Source of the DNA: Propioniciclava sinopodophylli
Lineage (GTDB): Bacteria > Actinomycetota > Actinomycetes > Propionibacteriales > Propionibacteriaceae
Length of the DNA: 64,000 bases
Direction: 5' to 3'
Assembly (NCBI RefSeq): GCF_004324755.1
Contig: NZ_SDMQ01000011.1
Coordinates: 1 to 64,000, forward strand
Part shown: piece after piece, positions 57,068 to 64,000 of the stretch
How the letters are laid out: the number at the start of each line of letters is the position of its first letter
Numbering within the stretch: the first letter of the stretch is position 1
Made by a program: the position numbers and the translations under genes
Notes under the pieces: model-generated
Told to the model about the DNA's origin: nothing
The model's input: the letters and a program-made list of their open reading frames with translations, nothing else
The model's database searches: none

Positions 57068-58148
57068 GGTAGTGCTGGCCCCCGGCCGGGGGTGCGACCT
57101 CGACGCGCGAGAGTTCGCGCAGATCCGACAGTGCGTAGCGGGTCAACGTGGCGGCAGCGTCGCCGGGCTGCGTGAGAACCAGCAACGCGTCGCCGGCCAC
57201 CACGATCTGCCGCAGGGCGGGTCCGGCGTCGAGGGTGGTCCGCTCCCGGGTGGCCGGGTCGAAGAGCGTGACGTACCGGTACGCGTCCATGCTGCGGAAC
57301 GTCGGATTCATGGACGTGTGGGCGAACACCAGGCCCCGCTCGGAGTCGGCGACGAGGCAGGGCGAGGCCGTGCCCAGGTCGAGCGTCTCCGGGGTGCCGG
57401 TGTCCAGGTCCACCACCTGCAGGGTGGACACCTCGCGCTCGTTGCCGTTCGCGTCGCCGACGGCCCCGGCCGGCAGGTACAGCTTGCCCGCGTGCACGAG
57501 TGTCGACACGGCGAGGCTGCGCGGCCCGAGCTCGAGGCGGCGCTGCTCAGCCAGGGTGGTGGCATCGAAGGTGACGAGGACGGTCTGCTCGTCGCCCGGG
57601 TCCCCGGTGGCTCCGACCGCATGCAGGCGATCCCCGTCCAGGGCGAGGCTGGAGAACACGGTGGCCGGCACGGCCACCTCGGCGGTGAGGGTGCCGTCCA
57701 TGGTGCGGCGATGCACCTGGGCCTCGCCGTTGAGTGTGTTGGTCGTGTAGAACGCCTCATCGCTGGCCACCACGCTCCAGATGACCTGCTCCTGGACGGC
57801 GAAGGCCTGGGTGGAACAGTCGGCCTGCGACCAGCGCAGCACGTGCGTGGTGTCCCGGGTGGTATTGCCGTTGGCGGCCAGCCATGCCGTCTCCCCGGAA
57901 CGGAAGGGCGCTTGGGCCGGGGCGGCGCGCAGGCCCTGGTGGGGCAGGGATCGGCTCGCCACGACCGCATCACCGCTGACGTAGTCCAACTGGCTCTGCG
58001 GTGCGGTCTCGGTCGACCAGACGATGGCCGCATCCCAGTCCGAGGGGCAGCCGGCCGACCCGACCGGGACGGGGCTGGGTGAAGGAGTGCCGCACCCGAC
58101 GAGCAACAGGCAGGACACGAGGGACAGTCGACGGCGTGTGCTCGACAT
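57033..58148 (-). CDS. lipoprotein with propeller-like repeats
   Basis: 371 residues from ATG 58148, chosen because AAGGAG lies 8 bases upstream. RRRLSLVSCLLLVGC is a lipoprotein signal with Cys19. The rest consists of about seven beta-rich segments with recurring LALDGDRLHAVG, GKLYLPAGAV, LVVDLDTGTPETLDLG and GDALLVLTQPGD patterns, as in seven-bladed propellers. No enzyme motif is seen. The last 11 codons overlap the end of the radical SAM gene on the opposite strand. Confidence 0.8.
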   Translation of the reverse strand: MSSTRRRLSLVSCLLLVGCGTPSPSPVPVGSAGCPSDWDAAIVWSTETAPQSQLDYVSGDAVVASRSLPHQGLRAAPAQAPFRSGETAWLAANGNTTRDTTHVLRWSQADCSTQAFAVQEQVIWSVVASDEAFYTTNTLNGEAQVHRRTMDGTLTAEVAVPATVFSSLALDGDRLHAVGATGDPGDEQTVLVTFDATTLAEQRRLELGPRSLAVSTLVHAGKLYLPAGAVGDANGNEREVSTLQVVDLDTGTPETLDLGTASPCLVADSERGLVFAHTSMNPTFRSMDAYRYVTLFDPATRERTTLDAGPALRQIVVAGDALLVLTQPGDAAATLTRYALSDLRELSRVEVAPPAGGQHYLSGILATAPDA

Positions 58149-58178
58149 GGTGGGCACTCCTTCTTGGGGGTGTTCGGG

Positions 58179-58274
58179 TCAGGCCTTGCGCCAGATCAGG
58201 TAGGTCTTGTCGGTGCCGACGAGCTCCACCGGGAGACCCACCCGATCGGGCGACCGATATGACCGATCGGGCAT
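58179..58274 (-). pseudogene. 31-residue remnant ending VELVGTDKTYLIWRKA
   Basis: From ATG 58274 the frame reads PDRSYRSPDRVGLPVELVGT and ends KTYLIWRKA. The last half looks like the true C-terminus of a larger enzyme (methyltransferases often end YLLWRK), while the first residues come from a CGATCGG-rich dyad (58249-58272). I read it as the 3' end of a lost gene or a spurious short frame. Confidence 0.3.
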
Positions 58275-58284
58275 CGAGCCCGCG

Positions 58285-58722
58285 TCAGGCCTGGGCGTCC
58301 GCCTTCTTGACTGCCTTCTTGAGGGTCTTCAGGGCCTTGGCCGCCTTCTTGTCGGACGCCACCACGTCGGCCAGGGTCTCGGCCGGGGCGACCGTCCCGG
58401 TGAGGGCGTCCACGGCGTCGTTGCGGGTCGCCTTCGCGGCCTTCTTCGGCTTGGTCGCGACCCGCTGCTTGAGCGATGCGCCGGGGCGGAAGGCCGGCAC
58501 GTCGCGCGCCTGGGTGAGCATGGACTCACCGGTCTGTGGGTTGCGGACGGTACGGGCCGGGCGGTGCCGGCGCTCGAACGTGCCGAAGCCGACCAGCGTG
58601 ACGTTCTCGCCGGCGGCCAGGGCGTCCTCGATGGCCCCGGTCACGGCGTCGAGGGCCCGCGCCGCGTCGGCACGGCTGGCGAAACGGGGGGCGATCGCGT
58701 CGATGAGTTGCGCCTTGTTCAT
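58285..58722 (-). CDS. HU-family histone-like DNA-binding protein with Lys/Ala tail
   Basis: 145 residues from ATG 58722. Residues 1-90 are an HU domain: MNKAQLIDAIAPRF, VTLVGFGTFERRHRPARTVRNPQTGE and PAFRPGASLKQRV. The final 55 residues have Lys/Ala runs (KPKKAAKATRN, DKKAAKALKTLKKAVKKADAQA), a shortened version of the actinobacterial HupB tail that resembles eukaryotic H1. The DNA arm RNPQTGE is intact. It bends and compacts DNA. It lies far from the usual hupB neighbours (leuCD or ndk), so it may be a second, specialised copy. Confidence 0.9.
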   Translation of the reverse strand: MNKAQLIDAIAPRFASRADAARALDAVTGAIEDALAAGENVTLVGFGTFERRHRPARTVRNPQTGESMLTQARDVPAFRPGASLKQRVATKPKKAAKATRNDAVDALTGTVAPAETLADVVASDKKAAKALKTLKKAVKKADAQA

Positions 58723-58785
58723 TTCCGCAGGATAGGCGAATGCCCTTGCCATGGATACCCTGCGCCGGATGGAGCCCTCGGCGGA

Positions 58786-59048
58786 TCAGCCGCAGGAGTA
58801 GCCCGCGGACATGCTGGAGACCCGCTCGTCGGCGTCCAGGTCGAAGGTGGCGCCGGTGGTGTCGCCGGCGAAGATCTCGAAGCGGCCCTCGAAGACGCCA
58901 GCGGAATCCCACTCGTCCTGGGTGAAGGTCGTCTCCAGCGTCGAGAGCGGCGTCCCGATCGTGATGCCCTTCGGGCCGGTGAACGGGGCGTCCACCCCCG
59001 GGCGTCCGTCGAGGGTCGGGTCGAACCGACGAAAGGTTCCACTCGCCA
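58786..59048 (-). pseudogene. C-terminal fragment of a secreted/lipoprotein gene truncated by a 22-bp array
   Basis: About 85 codons read GVDAPFTGPKGITIGTPL, then STLETTFTQDEWD and a beta-strand end (FDLDADERVSSMSAGYSCG). This is the C-terminal module of actinobacterial lipoproteins in which GI-x-IGTPLSxLE opens a structural repeat. Upstream the frame runs straight into the GCCGAGG units beginning at 59050, and no start codon with a ribosome site or signal peptide exists. The array thus marks the break point of the gene. Confidence 0.6.
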
Positions 59049-59049
59049 C

Positions 59050-59132
59050 GCCGAGGATTGGTTGCCACTCCGCCGAGGACTCGTGCAACTACCGCCGAGG
59101 ACTCATGGTCAGACCGACCACGAGTCCTCGGC
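59050..59132. repeat. 22-bp array 6: three direct, one inverted unit
   Basis: Units begin at 59050 (GCCGAGGATTGG), 59072 (GCCGAGGACTCGTG) and 59094 (GCCGAGGACTCATG), exactly 22 bases apart. The inverted GAGTCCTCGGC ends at 59132. The 22 bases from 59072 recur without mismatch, inverted, at 59862-59883, about 790 bases away on the other side of the next gene. Confidence 0.9.
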
Positions 59133-59155
59133 GGGAAGCGGAGGGCAGTGGGGCG

Positions 59156-59737
59156 TCAGGGGATGGTGACGACGTCGGTGGGGGCCGAGAACGGGAACGG
59201 CGCCGACTTCGGGAAGCGGGCGCGAGCATCCTGGAGGTAGGGCACGAGGCCGGGGTTCGCGGCGAGGGCGTCCGACAGCACCGTCCACTTGCGCTGCTGC
59301 ACCCCCAGGGTCGGGATGCCCATGATCGCCAGCGCGACGCCGACCGCCACGAGCGCGATCGGCCCGACGAAGCTGCCCCCGGGGTTGCCGACGTACATTG
59401 TGATGCCCATGATCGCGCCGAACAGCACGAGGCCGGCCGCGACGCCGAACACGGTGCCGGGGGTGACCAGTCCGCGGCTCGGGGCGGGCTCGAAGGCCAG
59501 GTCGAGAGGGGCCTTGCGGATCTCGCGGGTCGTGACGACGACGTCGCGGGCCAGCACGATCGCGAAGCCCAGCAGGACCACGCCGGAGATCAGCGCGACG
59601 GGGCGGAAGTTCATCAGCACCATCAGCGCGACCGCGCCCACGACCACGGCGACCAGGAGGAGGCGGGTCATCGTCGAGATCACGCCCCGCATGGTCGTGC
59701 GGTTGGCGATGTTCTCGACGTAGCTGCGGGCCTCCAT
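59156..59737 (-). CDS. four-helix membrane protein (intact copy of a local paralogue pair)
   Basis: 193 residues. It begins MEARSYVENIANRT, then two helices (residues 25-45 and 48-66), a conserved cytoplasmic-like stretch FEPAPSRGLVTPGTVFGVAAG near 83, and two more helices (about 95-140). I do not recognise a named family. A frameshifted and truncated copy with the same start (MEAGSYLENIANR) and the same FEPAPSRGL segment lies at 63533-63860, beyond pyruvate carboxylase. It is bracketed by two 22-bp arrays of identical flavour. Confidence 0.75.
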   Translation of the reverse strand: MEARSYVENIANRTTMRGVISTMTRLLLVAVVVGAVALMVLMNFRPVALISGVVLLGFAIVLARDVVVTTREIRKAPLDLAFEPAPSRGLVTPGTVFGVAAGLVLFGAIMGITMYVGNPGGSFVGPIALVAVGVALAIMGIPTLGVQQRKWTVLSDALAANPGLVPYLQDARARFPKSAPFPFSAPTDVVTIP

Positions 59738-59820
59738 GAGCCGGAGCCTAGCGCTGTCCAGTACGCGGGTGGGCCCGGGGCCTCACGGTGCGCGGGGTGC
59801 GGGGCGGAAGGTCCGGCCCC

Positions 59821-59883
59821 GCCGAGGACTCGGCTGGTGGTGACGACTACGAGTCCTCGGCGGTAGTTGCACGAGTCCTCGGC
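59821..59883. repeat. 22-bp array 7: one direct, two inverted units before pyc
   Basis: A direct GCCGAGGACTCG at 59821 faces inverted GAGTCCTCGGC units ending at 59861 and 59883, 22 bases apart. It lies in the divergent spacer between the membrane-protein gene (59737) and pyruvate carboxylase (59965). Confidence 0.88.
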
Positions 59884-59964
59884 GGAGTGGGGTAGCTGAC
59901 ACCCTCCCCGCGAAGAGCACACAGGGGATGGGCGGCGGGTTGCCACGCTCATTAGTGTTGCTCC

Positions 59965-62900
59965 ATGTTCGCCAAGATCCTGGTCGCCAACCGTGGCGAG
60001 ATCGCCGTGCGCGCGTTCCGCGCCGCCACCGAACTCGGAGTGAAGACGGTCGCCGTGTTCCCGTACGAGGATCGCCTTGCCGAGTACCGGCTGAAGGCGG
60101 ACGAGAGCTACGAGATCGGCGAGCGCGGCCACCCGGTGCGCGCCTACCTCGACATCGAGGGGATCGTGCGCGCGGCCAAGGAGGCCAACGCCGACGCGAT
60201 CTACCCCGGCTACGGCTTCCTGAGCGAGAACGCCGGCCTGGCGCGCCGCTGCCGCGAGGAGGGCATCACCTTCATCGGCCCGGCCGCCGAGGTGCTCGAC
60301 CTGACCGGCAACAAGGCCACCGCCATCGCGGCCGCCCGCGAGGCCGGCCTGCCCGTGCTGCGCGGCGCCGAGCCGTCCGACGACGTCGACACGCTCGTGG
60401 CCGCGGCGTCCGACATCGGCTACCCGGTGTTCGTGAAGGCCGTCGCGGGCGGCGGCGGGCGTGGCATGCGGCGCGTGGACGACGCCGAGCGCCTTCCGTC
60501 CGCGCTCGAGGAGGCCATGCGCGAGGCGGACGCCGCGTTCGGCGACGCGCGGGTCTACCTGGAGGAGGCCGTCGACCAGCCCCGCCACATCGAGGTGCAG
60601 ATCCTCGCCGACGCGAGCGGGGAGGTCATCCACCTCTACGAGCGCGACTGCTCGGTGCAGCGCCGCCACCAGAAGGTCATCGAGCTGGCCCCGGCGCCCA
60701 ACCTCGACCCCGACCTCCGCGACCGGATCTGTGCGGACGCCGTCCGCTTCGCCCGCCACATCAATTACGTGAACGCCGGAACCGTCGAGTTCCTGCTCGG
60801 CCAGGACGGCCGCTACGTGTTCATCGAGATGAACCCTCGCATCCAGGTGGAGCACACGGTCACCGAGGAGGTCACCGACGTCGACCTGGTCTCCTCGCAG
60901 ATCCGCATCGCCGCCGGCGAGATGCTGGCCGACCTCGGCCTGGACCAGGACGCCATCCAGCTGCGCGGCGCCGCCCTGCAATGCCGCGTCACCACCGAGG
61001 ACCCGGCCAACGGGTTCCGCCCCGACACTGGCAAGGTGAGCGTGTACCGGACGCCGGGCGGCTCGGGCATCCGGCTGGACGGCGGCACCGTGTTCGCCGG
61101 CGCCGAGATCGGCGCGCACTTCGACTCGATGATGGTGAAGCTGACCTGCCGCGGCCGCGACTTCGCCACGGCCGTCCGCCGCGCCCAGCGCGCGCTGGCC
61201 GAGTTCCGCATCCGGGGCGTGTCGACGAACATCGGGTTCCTGCGCGGCGTGCTCGCCGACCCGGACTTCCTCGCCGGGCGGGCCACCACGTCCTTCATCG
61301 ACGAGCGCCCCGAGCTGCTGCGCCCCCACGAGTCGGCCGACCGCGCCACCAAGCTGCTGCAGTTCCTCGCCGAGCGGACCATCAACAAGCCGCACGGCCT
61401 GCCCCGGACGCCCGTGGTCGCCCGCACCAAGCTGCCGACCGTCGACCTCGCCGCCGAGCCGCCCGCCGGGTCGCGCCAGCGCCTGCTCGAACTCGGGCCG
61501 GCAGGCTTCGCCCGGGCGCTGCGCGAGCAGAAGGCCGTGGCCGTCACCGACACCACCTTCCGGGACGCCCACCAGTCGCTGCTGGCCACCCGCGTCCGCA
61601 CCCGCGACCTGTCGAACGTCGCGCCCACCGTCGCCCGGACGCTGCCGCAACTGTTCTCGGTCGAGGCGTGGGGCGGCGCCACCTACGACGTGGCCCTCCG
61701 CTTCCTCAAGGAGGACCCGTGGGCCCGGCTCGCGACCCTGCATGAGCTGATGCCCAACCTGCCGATCCAGATGCTGCTGCGCGGACGGAACACCGTCGGC
61801 TACACGCCCTACCCGCTGGCCGTGACGGACGCCTTCGTCACCGAGGCGGCCCGCACCGGCGTCGACGTCTTCCGGATCTTCGACGCCCTCAACAATGTCG
61901 AGCAGATCCGCCCGGCCATCGAGGCCGTGCTGAAGACCGACCACGGCGTCGCCGAGGCCGCGCTCTGCTACACGGGCAACATGACCTCGCCGGGCGAGAA
62001 GCTCTACACGCTCGACTACTACCTGCGTCTGGCCGAGCAACTGGTCGAGGCGGGCGCGCACATCCTCGCCATCAAGGACATGGCGGGCCTGCTGCGGGCC
62101 CCGGCGGCGGCGAAGCTCGTCACCGCCTTGCGGGAGAACTTCGACCTGCCCGTCCACCTGCACACCCACGACACCGCCGGCGGACAGCTCGGCACCCTGC
62201 TCGCCGCCATCGACGCGGGCGTGGACGCCGTCGACGTCGCCAACGCCGCTTGGGCGGGCACGACCTCGCAGGTGTCGATGTCGGCCCTCATCGCGGCTAC
62301 CGACGACACGGAACGCGCCACCGGGCTGAGCCTGCAGGCGGCTTCCGACCTCGAGCCCTACTTCGAGGCCGTCCGCGTGCTGTACGGCGAGTTCGAGTCG
62401 GGCCTGCCCGGGCCGACGGGGCGCGTGTATCACCACGAGATCCCCGGCGGGCAGCTGTCGAACCTGAGGCAGCAGGCGATGGCGCTCGGCCTGGGCGACC
62501 GGTTCGAGGCCATCGAGGACATGTACGCCGCCGCCAACACCATGCTCGGCAACATCGTGAAGGTGACGCCGTCGTCCAAGGTGGTCGGCGACCTGGCGCT
62601 GGCGCTCGTGGGCCAGAACATCGACCCGGTGGCGTTCGAGGCCGACCCGCAGAAGTACGACATCCCCGACTCGGTGATCGGCTTCCTCAACGGCGACCTC
62701 GGTGACCCGCCGGGCGGGTGGCCGGAGCCGTTCCGCACCAAGGCGCTGGCGGGCCGCCGGGTCCGTCCCGTCGAGACCGACCTGCCGGACGCCGACGCCG
62801 CGGCCCTGGCGTCCGACCCGCGCCGGACGCTCAACCGCCTGCTGTTCCCCGGCCCGACGAAGGACTTCGAGGAGGCCACCGAGCGGTACTCGGACCTCTC

Positions 62901-63348
62901 GGTGCTGACCACGCGCCAGTTCCTGCACGGGCTGGAGCCCGGCATCGAGCACGAGGTGCCCATCGAGCGCGGCAAGACGCTGCTGATGAGCCTGCAGGCC
63001 ATCGGCGAGGCCGACGAGCGCGGCCTGCGGCCGGTGATGGCGACGGTCAACGGGCAGGTTCGGCAGGTGCTGGTGCGCGACCTGGGCGTGCAGTCGTCGG
63101 TCGTGGCCGCCGAGCGCGCCAACCCGGACGACCCCGGGCAGGTGCCGGCGCCGTTCTCGGGCGTGGTCACGCTGACCGTCGCGGCGGGTGACACCGTTGC
63201 GGTCGGCGACCAGGTGGCGACCATCGAGGCGATGAAGATGGAGGCGTCCATCACCTCGCCGGTCGCGGGCACGGTGCAGCGGGTGGCGCTGCAGCAGTCC
63301 CAGACGGTGGAAGGTGGCGACCTGCTGCTGGTGGTCACGCCGTCGTGA
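59965..63348 (+). CDS. pyc: pyruvate carboxylase
   Basis: 1127 residues, full length for the single-chain enzyme. The biotin carboxylase domain (1-455) has FAKILVANRGEIAVRAFRA, the ATP-grasp GGGGRGMR near 170 and RDCSVQRRHQKVIE near 230. The carboxyltransferase domain (about 525-1000) opens DTTFRDAHQSLLATRVRT and has FRIFDALNNVEQ and LHTHDTAGG. The biotinyl domain ends with EAMKME, with the biotin lysine at 1091. It makes oxaloacetate from pyruvate and bicarbonate, replenishing the TCA cycle and feeding gluconeogenesis and any propionate-type fermentation. Confidence 0.98.
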   Translation: MFAKILVANRGEIAVRAFRAATELGVKTVAVFPYEDRLAEYRLKADESYEIGERGHPVRAYLDIEGIVRAAKEANADAIYPGYGFLSENAGLARRCREEGITFIGPAAEVLDLTGNKATAIAAAREAGLPVLRGAEPSDDVDTLVAAASDIGYPVFVKAVAGGGGRGMRRVDDAERLPSALEEAMREADAAFGDARVYLEEAVDQPRHIEVQILADASGEVIHLYERDCSVQRRHQKVIELAPAPNLDPDLRDRICADAVRFARHINYVNAGTVEFLLGQDGRYVFIEMNPRIQVEHTVTEEVTDVDLVSSQIRIAAGEMLADLGLDQDAIQLRGAALQCRVTTEDPANGFRPDTGKVSVYRTPGGSGIRLDGGTVFAGAEIGAHFDSMMVKLTCRGRDFATAVRRAQRALAEFRIRGVSTNIGFLRGVLADPDFLAGRATTSFIDERPELLRPHESADRATKLLQFLAERTINKPHGLPRTPVVARTKLPTVDLAAEPPAGSRQRLLELGPAGFARALREQKAVAVTDTTFRDAHQSLLATRVRTRDLSNVAPTVARTLPQLFSVEAWGGATYDVALRFLKEDPWARLATLHELMPNLPIQMLLRGRNTVGYTPYPLAVTDAFVTEAARTGVDVFRIFDALNNVEQIRPAIEAVLKTDHGVAEAALCYTGNMTSPGEKLYTLDYYLRLAEQLVEAGAHILAIKDMAGLLRAPAAAKLVTALRENFDLPVHLHTHDTAGGQLGTLLAAIDAGVDAVDVANAAWAGTTSQVSMSALIAATDDTERATGLSLQAASDLEPYFEAVRVLYGEFESGLPGPTGRVYHHEIPGGQLSNLRQQAMALGLGDRFEAIEDMYAAANTMLGNIVKVTPSSKVVGDLALALVGQNIDPVAFEADPQKYDIPDSVIGFLNGDLGDPPGGWPEPFRTKALAGRRVRPVETDLPDADAAALASDPRRTLNRLLFPGPTKDFEEATERYSDLSVLTTRQFLHGLEPGIEHEVPIERGKTLLMSLQAIGEADERGLRPVMATVNGQVRQVLVRDLGVQSSVVAAERANPDDPGQVPAPFSGVVTLTVAAGDTVAVGDQVATIEAMKMEASITSPVAGTVQRVALQQSQTVEGGDLLLVVTPS

Positions 63349-63355
63349 TGACCTG

Positions 63356-63493
63356 ATGGCGTCCGTACTGGAGTCGGTGTCGGTGGATCAGGTGGTCGGG
63401 CTCGGCTGCCCGGTGACGGTCGTGAACGGCCAGTACGACCAGATGCGGCTGGACGCCGTGGCCGAGGCGAGCCAGATGCACCTCGAAACGTGA
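63356..63493 (+). pseudogene. alpha/beta-hydrolase C-terminal fragment cut by the 52-bp element
   Basis: 45 codons from ATG 63356: LESVSVDQVVGLGCPVTVVN and GQYDQMRLDAVAEASQMHLET. This is the strand-loop that carries the catalytic Asp in alpha/beta hydrolases (CPVTVVNGQYD). The gene body before it is missing, and the frame ends inside the palindromic element at 63481. Confidence 0.5.
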
Positions 63494-63532
63494 TTCGCAC
63501 CTGCTGGAGGGGGCGCAGATTCACTTTCGAGG
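63481..63532. repeat. 52-bp palindromic element, copy 2
   Basis: It opens CCTCGAAACGTGATTC, passes CACCTGCTGGAGG and ends CGCAGATTCACTTTCGAGG, 52 bases in all. The inverse of copy 1 (19619-19670) matches it apart from a small cluster of changes in the left arm and a few single bases. It joins two gene fragments with no sequence to spare on either side. Confidence 0.85.
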
Positions 63533-63860
63533 AGCGTTTGCGGGGCGCGTCCCGACGCCGCCAGCCAAGCCGAACACGGTGCCGGGGGAGAGGAGCCCGC
63601 GGCTGGGGGCGGGCTCGAACGCGAAGTCCAGCGGCTCACGGCGCAGATCGCGGCCCAGCACGACGGCGTCCCGAATGAGGACGAGGGAGGCGACCACGAG
63701 GACGCTGCCGATGATGAGCGCCGCCGGATAAGCCGCTGACGACGGCCAGCGTGACCCCACCCACCAGGGGGGCTCCACCCAAGAGGCGCGTCATGGTGAC
63801 GACCACCCGGCGGGTCCCCGGGCGGTTGGCGATGTTCTCCAGGTAGCTGCCGGCCTCCAT
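63533..63860 (-). pseudogene. frameshifted, truncated copy of the 59156-59737 membrane protein
   Basis: From ATG 63860 the frame reads MEAGSYLENIANRPGTRRVV then VTMTRLLGG, aligning with residues 1-40 of the intact copy. After a frame change near 63735-63745 a second frame reads IGSVLVVASLVLIRDAVVLG and FEPAPSRGLLSPGTVFGLAGG, aligning with residues 50-100. The remainder is replaced by the 52-bp element. The last two helices are missing, so no product is expected. The final 140 bases of the window (63861-64000) hold TTGCGCAAC-type dyads but no gene. Confidence 0.8.
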
Positions 63861-64000
63861 GAATGCCGAGCCCAGGTGATGAGCGACTCTCGACGCCCTG
63901 GTGAGAATTGTCGTTCCTGACCGTTGCACAGACTCCCGATGGGGTGCCATGCTGCGCAACGGGATACCTTGGTGCCGGCAGCCAACGCGGGTTGCGCAAC

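Noticed and set aside
59680-62952. 1090-codon open frame opposite pyruvate carboxylase
   Set aside because: Mirror frame of a highly biased coding sequence; no domain, and pyc is complete on the plus strand.

Overview
The window is high-GC actinobacterial chromosome around the replication origin. The marker order dnaA-dnaN-recF-dciA-gyrB-gyrA-DUF3566-tRNA-Ile on one strand and rpmH-rnpA-yidD-yidC-khpB-rsmG-parA-parB on the other is the usual origin neighbourhood of Actinobacteria. Together with the PEP-synthase regulator and pyruvate carboxylase it fits the Propionibacteriaceae or a close relative; that placement is inference.

Layout. (1) 1-6.2 kb is a worn accessory island abutting the 3' end of tRNA-Ile: a MazF-type tail, a small membrane protein, a divergent MerR / thioredoxin-like / MerA-like redox locus with a near-perfect operator, a methyltransferase stub and a frameshifted GmrSD-like (DUF262) restriction gene. 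(2) 6.2-12.4 kb holds tRNA-Ile, a CDP-alcohol phosphatidyltransferase, DUF3566, gyrA and gyrB. (3) 12.6-19.6 kb is an insertion that separates gyrB from dciA: a 1760-residue RHS protein, a coupled membrane protein and a ppsR-type regulator. (4) 19.7-24.5 kb is dciA-recF-dnaN-oriC-dnaA. (5) 24.8-30.8 kb is rpmH to parB, with two parS sites inside parA. (6) 30.9-38.6 kb is housekeeping: DUF3817, SURF1, a D-Ala-D-Ala ligase-like enzyme, an aminotransferase, a CPBP protease/TetR pair, citrate synthase and YceI. (7) 38.8-44.0 kb is a 5-oxoproline operon (NRAMP-like ycsG, pxpA, fused pxpBC, DUF1445) divergent from a GntR regulator. (8) 44.1-50.8 kb has ornithine aminotransferase, a NatAB-like exporter and a sugar ABC importer. 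(9) 51-59.7 kb mixes small enzymes, a radical SAM protein, a histone-like protein and several gene remnants. (10) 60-63.3 kb is pyruvate carboxylase, flanked by an intact and a broken copy of one membrane-protein family.

The most unusual signal is a family of short intergenic arrays. Seven clusters, about 29 units in all, place a GCCGA-type block exactly 22 bp apart, nearly always as opposed direct and inverted halves that would fold into stepped hairpins. Three sequence flavours recur at distant sites. A separate 52-bp palindromic element occurs twice in opposite orientation; one copy sits exactly between two truncated genes.
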